From Campylobacterales bacterium (lineage in GTDB: Bacteria > Campylobacterota > Campylobacteria > Campylobacterales > QNZT01), in contig JALWPY010000191.1 of NCBI GenBank assembly GCA_026994915.1, positions 1 through 35,874 on the forward strand: DNA of 35,874 bases, in the 5' to 3' direction. Each line of letters begins with the position of its first letter. Within the stretch, counting starts at the first letter, position 1. The notes below the pieces were generated by a model. It made no database searches. It was given only the letters and a program-made list of their open reading frames with translations, and was not told the DNA's origin. A program made the position numbers and the translations under genes. Positions 30,434 to 35,874 of this stretch are shown here, piece after piece.

Positions 30434-31853
30434 AACGAAAATCGTCGTCACACTCGGTCCGGCAACGGAAGCACCGCAGATGATCGAATCGCTGATCACG
30501 AAGGGGGTCAACGTCTTTCGGCTCAACTTCTCGCACGGTACCCATGCGATTCATGAAGCCAATATCCGCAACATCCGTGCCGCGAGCGAGAAGCTGGGTA
30601 AAGAGGTGGCGATCCTGCAGGATATTTCGGGTCCCAAAGTGCGTATTGGCAAGATCAAAGGGGCACTGCAGCTCAAAAAGGGCGATCGGCTCGTTCTGGT
30701 GAAGGAGAAGAGCGGCGATACGCCGAATGAACTCGATCTCTCCTACCCTCAGATCATCGACATGGTTAACATCGGGGATGAGATCTATTTCGCCGACGGT
30801 ACTATCCGCAGCCTTGTCGTGGACAAGGAGCCGGACAGACTCATACTTCGCATACTCGTGGGCGGGTCGCTGACGTCGCATAAAGGGGTCAACTTCCCCC
30901 ATACAAAGCTCATGATTCCGGCGATCACACCCAAAGACGAAGAAGATCTGCGTTTCGGCGCGGGGCATGATGTCGACATCGTCGCGCTCTCTTTTGTCCA
31001 GACGGCAGAGGATATCCGTATGGCCAAAAAGATTCTGGCGGAGGTGCAGGCCGATCCGACGATTGTCGCGAAGATCGAAACGGGGCATGCGATCGAAAAT
31101 CTCGATGCGATACTTTCCGAGAGCCATGCGGTGATGGTAGCCAGAGGTGATCTGGGTGCGGAGTTTGGCGTGACGAAGGTGCCGCGGATCCAGAAACATG
31201 TGCTGAAACGCGCGAACGAGATGAACAAACCCTCCATCACCGCGACACAGATGCTCACCTCGATGAAGGAGAATCCCTTCCCGACCCGCGCGGAGGTGAG
31301 TGACATCGCCAATGCCGTCTACGACGGGACAGATGCGGTCATGCTGAGTGACGAAACGGCGATCGGAAAATATCCGCTTCAGGCGGTGGAGGTGCTGCAT
31401 GATGCGATCAAAGATGCCGAAAAAGAGTATCCGTGGTACAAAGAGTTCAAACCGCTTGACAAGTACGACGCCGTGGCAAGAGCGGCGGTCCAGCTCGCGG
31501 AAGATTTGAAAAAGGAGGCGCTCGTAGCCTTCACGACCAGCGGGTACAGTGTGCAGGTGCTTTCGCGCTACCGCCCCAAAGAGAATATCTATGCCGTCTC
31601 CCATTCGCTCAAAACCCATCGTAAACTGAGTCTGCTGTGGGGTGTCCATCCGCTCTTTGTTATGCCGCCGCTCAATAACCCGACGAAACTGCTCTACGCA
31701 TTTGTCAAAAAGCTGCTGGATGAGGGGCGGATTACGCTGGAGAAGCGCTACATCGTCACGATGGGAGACTACACCGGTAAGAGCGGTTCGAACAACCTGA
31801 TCCGCCTGCTCGACAAGGAAGGAATGGAGTCGGTACTGGGATATGAGTTTTAG
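30426..31853 (+). CDS. pyk: Pyruvate kinase
   Basis: [69 protein letters not shown]. Confidence 0.97.
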   Translation: [475 protein letters not shown]

Positions 31854-31960
31854 GAAAAGATAAAAACATAATAAAAAGTTATTTTCATTTAAAAAAAACT
31901 AAAGTTGTTTTTGGCTATTATTTGTGCACAATTTATAAAAAAAACAAATAAAGGATAAAT

Positions 31961-32551
31961 ATGGGTTTTATCAAAGGCTTACTGATGCTCCTTGGAGCAC
32001 TTTTTCTCGCAATGCTGATCTACATGGGCGTCAATTTCGGAGGCATGGCCTCCAAGGCTGCAAGTCTCGATCCAAAGGCGATGAATCTCTACATGAGTAT
32101 GTTCGATACCGTGCTCAAGACAGGAAATGCGGCCGACGGTATGGTCAGAATGCGCAAAGTGAGTCCCGATGTGACCAATGAAGATATCAAAGATATCATC
32201 GAGAGTGTCTCTGCCGACGGTAACATGCAACTGGTCGGTGACGTGACGATGTTCGACGGAACACCGCTTCGCGAGGGAGGACCAAAAACCAAATATACCA
32301 GAATCTTCTCGATCTGCAGCCGCCCGATCGCGGACAAGTTCCTCAACTACTCTATGGCATATGGTGCATTCATGCCGTGTCGTATCATGTTGCGTGAAGA
32401 TGACAAAGGTGACAGATGGCTCATCACGATGGATATGGGACTGATGATCCATGGCGGTAAACCACTTCCCGAAGAGATGCTCAAGATGGCAGAGGGTGTC
32501 AGAGATACTATCTACGCTGCGCAGGACAAAGCCGCAACAGGCGACTTCTAA
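31961..32551 (+). CDS. DUF302 domain-containing membrane-anchored protein
   Basis: N-terminal TM; TKYTRIFSICSRPIADKFLNYSMAYGAFMPCRIMLREDDKGDRWL. Confidence 0.65.
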   Translation: MGFIKGLLMLLGALFLAMLIYMGVNFGGMASKAASLDPKAMNLYMSMFDTVLKTGNAADGMVRMRKVSPDVTNEDIKDIIESVSADGNMQLVGDVTMFDGTPLREGGPKTKYTRIFSICSRPIADKFLNYSMAYGAFMPCRIMLREDDKGDRWLITMDMGLMIHGGKPLPEEMLKMAEGVRDTIYAAQDKAATGDF

Positions 32552-32667
32552 ACCAGACCGACTTTTTCCTTTCAGCTTTCTCGCCCGGTTTTTTGGGTGG
32601 GAAGGTTTACCGTTACTGCACTATTTTTTTACTCTTAAAACGTTGACCATCATTGTTTCAAATACCC

Positions 32668-32701
32668 TTGTAACCATTCTGTAACCGAACACTTTTATAC
32701 T
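32668..32701 (+). promoter_or_regulatory. Pho-box direct repeat plus -10 upstream of pstS
   Basis: TTGTAAC-CATT-CTGTAAC (32668-32685), 10 nt, TATACT (32696-32701). Confidence 0.75.
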
Positions 32702-32734
32702 TCCTCCCGAATATCAACATTTCAGGAGAGAATC

Positions 32735-33736
32735 ATGAAGATCAGATCATTGGCGACACTGGCGATTGCGATATCGGTTATGACGACTTCACTCATAGCG
32801 GGTGAGATCACGGGGCGCGGTGCCTCGTTTCCGGCTCCGCTCTACAAAGAGTGGGCGCAGGCTTACTACAACGCTACCGGCAACAGAATGACCTACACCG
32901 GCACGGGCAGTGGAGACGGTATCAAATCGATCAAAAAACGTCTGGTCGATTTTGGCGGCAGCGACAAACCTCTCAAGCCCAAAAGCCTCAGAAAGCACAA
33001 GCTCGACATGTTTCCGGCCGTCGTCGGTAGCATCGTACTGGCCTACAATCTGCCGGGCGTCGAAGATCAGCAGCTCAAACTGAGTGAAAAGGCGATTGCG
33101 GCGATCTTCAGCGGCAAGGCGAAGTACTGGGACGACGCACGCATCACCGAGAACAACAAAGCGTTCAAACTTCCGCACAAGCCGATCAACGTCTGCGTAC
33201 GTGCCGACGGTTCGGGTACGACCTACAACTTCACCTACTATCTGAGTAAGATCGATCCGGCAGACTTCAAACCCAGGAAAAAACTGAATTGGAACGCCAA
33301 CGTCATCGGCGGCAAAGGGAACCAGGGCGTGACGGCCAACATCATGCAGAACAAGTACGCCATCGGCTATATCGAGTACTCCTACAAACTCAAGTCCGGC
33401 CTGCCCGCCGCGACGATCGAAAACAGAGAGCACAGGTGGATCGCACCGACTGTCTCCTCTTTTCATGATGCGGCGAAGTATGCTGTATGGGACAAAAGCA
33501 AGGATTTCTACGCGGTCATCGGCTACCCCAAAGGGGCAACCTCCTATCCGATCGTAGCGGCGTCGTTCATCCTGTTACCGGATGAAAAAAAGGCCAAAGA
33601 CAAAGAGGTCACAGCCTTTTTCGACTGGGCGTTTCAACACGGCGATGCGATCGCGGTGAAATTGGGATATGTAGCGCTTCCGGACGCAACCGTCCAGGAG
33701 ATCCACAGCTACTGGGAGGAGAAGGGTGTCAAATAA
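32735..33736 (+). CDS. pstS: Phosphate ABC transporter substrate-binding protein
   Basis: GRGASFPAPLYKEWAQAY...YTGTGSGDGIKSI...DFGGSDKPL...RADGSGTTYNFTYYLSK. Confidence 0.95.
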   Translation: MKIRSLATLAIAISVMTTSLIAGEITGRGASFPAPLYKEWAQAYYNATGNRMTYTGTGSGDGIKSIKKRLVDFGGSDKPLKPKSLRKHKLDMFPAVVGSIVLAYNLPGVEDQQLKLSEKAIAAIFSGKAKYWDDARITENNKAFKLPHKPINVCVRADGSGTTYNFTYYLSKIDPADFKPRKKLNWNANVIGGKGNQGVTANIMQNKYAIGYIEYSYKLKSGLPAATIENREHRWIAPTVSSFHDAAKYAVWDKSKDFYAVIGYPKGATSYPIVAASFILLPDEKKAKDKEVTAFFDWAFQHGDAIAVKLGYVALPDATVQEIHSYWEEKGVK

Positions 33737-33775
33737 TCCATTTCGGTACATTATCGAGCATCAAAAGGTATCTCC

Positions 33776-34630
33776 ATGTTCCTTCGTATCTTCAAACCGC
33801 TGAGTCTCGTATCTGCATGGATGGTTCTGCTCATCCTGGCGGCGATCTTCGGCACACTCTGGTACTACTCCCGCGACGCGATGCATGATTTCGGCTTCTG
33901 GCACTTCATCACCACCTCCACATGGGAAGTGGGGGAAGATGACGAAGGGGGTGTCTTCGGCGGGTTGATTCCGATCCTCGGTACCCTCGCTTCGACACTG
34001 ATCGCGATGCTCTTTGCAGTGCCGATCGCGATGGGGATCGCGATATTTCTGACCGAAATCGCGACCGAGTCGCTCAAGGCGCCTGTGGGGATCGCGATCG
34101 AACTGCTGGCGGCCATTCCGAGCATCATCTACGGCATGTGGGGGCTCTTCTACTTCGGACCGATCGTCCAGTCGCTTTTCGGCGGACAGAGCAACTCGCT
34201 CCTGACGGCGGGTCTGGTACTGGGCATTATGGTCATTCCTTTCATGGCGGCGATCACGCGTGATGCGATGAATACCACCCCTGCGGTACTCAAAGAGTCG
34301 GCCTATGCGATGGGGGCGACGCGCTTTGAAGTGATCAAAGATGTGATCTTTCCCTACGCAAAACGGGGCGTGATCGGTTCGATCATCCTCTCTCTGGGGC
34401 GCGCACTCGGTGAGACGATGGCGGTGGCGTTTCTGATCGGCGGGGTCTTTCGGTTTCCCGACTCGCTCACGCAGCCGACCATCTCGATTCCGGTGCTGCT
34501 GGCCAACAATTTCGCCGAAGCGGGCGATCTGGAACTCTCGGCGATGTTCTATATGGCGCTGATCCTCTTTGGGATCAGTTTCCTGACGATCACGATCGCC
34601 AAATTTTTCTTCCTGAGGAGAGAGGCATGA
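33776..34630 (+). CDS. pstC: Phosphate ABC transporter permease PstC
   Basis: ELLAAIPSIIYGMWGLFYFGP...GATRFEVIKDVIFPYAKRGVIGSIILSLGRALGETMAVAFLIGG. Confidence 0.94.
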   Translation: MFLRIFKPLSLVSAWMVLLILAAIFGTLWYYSRDAMHDFGFWHFITTSTWEVGEDDEGGVFGGLIPILGTLASTLIAMLFAVPIAMGIAIFLTEIATESLKAPVGIAIELLAAIPSIIYGMWGLFYFGPIVQSLFGGQSNSLLTAGLVLGIMVIPFMAAITRDAMNTTPAVLKESAYAMGATRFEVIKDVIFPYAKRGVIGSIILSLGRALGETMAVAFLIGGVFRFPDSLTQPTISIPVLLANNFAEAGDLELSAMFYMALILFGISFLTITIAKFFFLRREA

Positions 34631-35442
34631 ACCGACTGCTGCTCAACAGAGTGATCATGGCCCTCTCGACGCTTGCTGCACTGACCGGGCTGGGCTTTCT
34701 TTTATGGATACTGGTTACGCTCGGGATCAAAGGGGTCGAGAGTATCGACTGGCACCTCTTCACTGCCGACCTGGTCAACAAGGGGCTGCGCAACGTCATC
34801 GTCGGACAATTCATGCTGGCGGGTATCGCCACGCTGATCGGCGTGCCGCTGGGGATGCTGGCGGGGATCTATCTGCGCGAGTATGGCATTGACTCGAAGT
34901 TTGCGGTCTTCATCCGCAACCTGAGTGATGTCATGATGAGCGCTCCGTCGATCGTCGTGGGCGTCTTCGTCTATGGGCTTTTTGTCGCACCGTTTGGCGG
35001 ATTCAACGGCTGGGCGGGGAGTGTGGCGCTGGCGATCATGATGATCCCCATCGTTGTCAGCACGACCGATTCGATGCTCTCACTCGTGCCCAGAGAGCTG
35101 AGAGAAGCGGGAATCGCGCTGGGCGCTTCCAAAGCGCAGGTGATTGTCAGCATCGTACTGGCGTCGGCGAAGATCGGGCTCATCACCGGAATACTCCTGG
35201 CATTTGCCAGAGTGGTCGGCGAGACGGCGCCACTGCTCTTTACCTCCGCCAACAACGACTACTTTACCCTCAACATGAATGAGCAGTTTCCTTCGCTGAC
35301 CGTCTCGATCTATCAGCTGGCGACCTTCCCCGACAAGGTGAGCCAGAACCTTGCATGGGCGGGCTCGGTGATCCTGACACTGATGGTACTCATGATCAAC
35401 CTCACTACACGATACATTTTCAGAAAAAGGAGACAGAAATGA
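34627..35442 (+). CDS. pstA: Phosphate ABC transporter permease PstA
   Basis: [11 protein letters not shown]...[21 protein letters not shown]...[24 protein letters not shown] overlap with pstC. Confidence 0.94.
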   Translation: MNRLLLNRVIMALSTLAALTGLGFLLWILVTLGIKGVESIDWHLFTADLVNKGLRNVIVGQFMLAGIATLIGVPLGMLAGIYLREYGIDSKFAVFIRNLSDVMMSAPSIVVGVFVYGLFVAPFGGFNGWAGSVALAIMMIPIVVSTTDSMLSLVPRELREAGIALGASKAQVIVSIVLASAKIGLITGILLAFARVVGETAPLLFTSANNDYFTLNMNEQFPSLTVSIYQLATFPDKVSQNLAWAGSVILTLMVLMINLTTRYIFRKRRQK

Positions 35443-35874
35443 ATCTGGCGATCGATACGAAAGATTTCTCTTTCATCTATGGCGGCGCCTCCGAGCCCAC
35501 ACTCAAAAAGATCAATATGCAGATCCGCACCCGAAAGGTAACTGCACTGATCGGTCCCAGCGGATGCGGCAAGTCGACGCTGCTGCGCTCCTATAACCGT
35601 ATTCATGACGTCTATCCCGGAAACCGGTACGACGGTGAGATCTTGTTCTATGATAAGAGCGGTGAGCAGAGTGAAAACATTTTGAGCTATCGGAAAGAGA
35701 ACGAACTGATCCATCTGCGCCAGCGCGTGGGGATGATCTTTCAAAAACCCACCCCCTTTCCGATGAGTATCTACGACAATGTCGCCTACGGGCTCAAACT
35801 CGCCGGGATCAAAAACAGAAGTGAGCTGGAGGGGCGGGTCGGGACGGCGCCCAAAGGTGCCGCACTCTGGGGCG
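35439..35874 (+). CDS. pstB: Phosphate ABC transporter ATP-binding protein (truncated by window edge)
   Basis: [57 protein letters not shown]...[21 protein letters not shown]; Walker A and Q-loop. Confidence 0.95.
   Translation, partial: MNLAIDTKDFSFIYGGASEPTLKKINMQIRTRKVTALIGPSGCGKSTLLRSYNRIHDVYPGNRYDGEILFYDKSGEQSENILSYRKENELIHLRQRVGMIFQKPTPFPMSIYDNVAYGLKLAGIKNRSELEGRVGTAPKGAALWG

Noticed and set aside
30270-31649. 459-aa minus ORF opposite pyk
   Set aside because: Shadow ORF; pyk is unambiguous on the plus strand.

Overview
This 35.9-kb window reads as a Campylobacterota (Sulfurimonas/Sulfurovum-like) chromosomal contig. That assignment is inferred from gene content, gene order and codon style; no search was run. 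Housekeeping genes present: guaB, gatA, rpsO, flhA, pyk, a PPK2, a DHH phosphoesterase and pstSCA plus partial pstB. Accessory loci, in order: (i) a decaying divergent two-component system at the left edge, with the response regulator cut to 35 codons next to a candidate mobile-element end and the kinase signal peptide carrying an in-frame TAG; (ii) a hemerythrin / DUF2249 / multi-TM membrane protein operon preceded by a perfect FNR-type palindrome at class II spacing; (iii) a pair of half-size YeeE/YedE transporters; (iv) a 710-aa protein with a RelA/SpoT-like synthetase core and a ~400-aa C-terminus of unknown function; (v) a ~5.7-kb block of exported proteins between rpsO and rrf2-flhA, including a subtilase lipoprotein whose propeptide appears to be a separate, GTGA-coupled upstream gene, and a frameshifted lipoprotein; (vi) a 26-bp perfect hairpin after flhA; (vii) a porin gene and pstS that share the same Pho-box/-10 arrangement. 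No rRNA, tRNA or CRISPR was seen.
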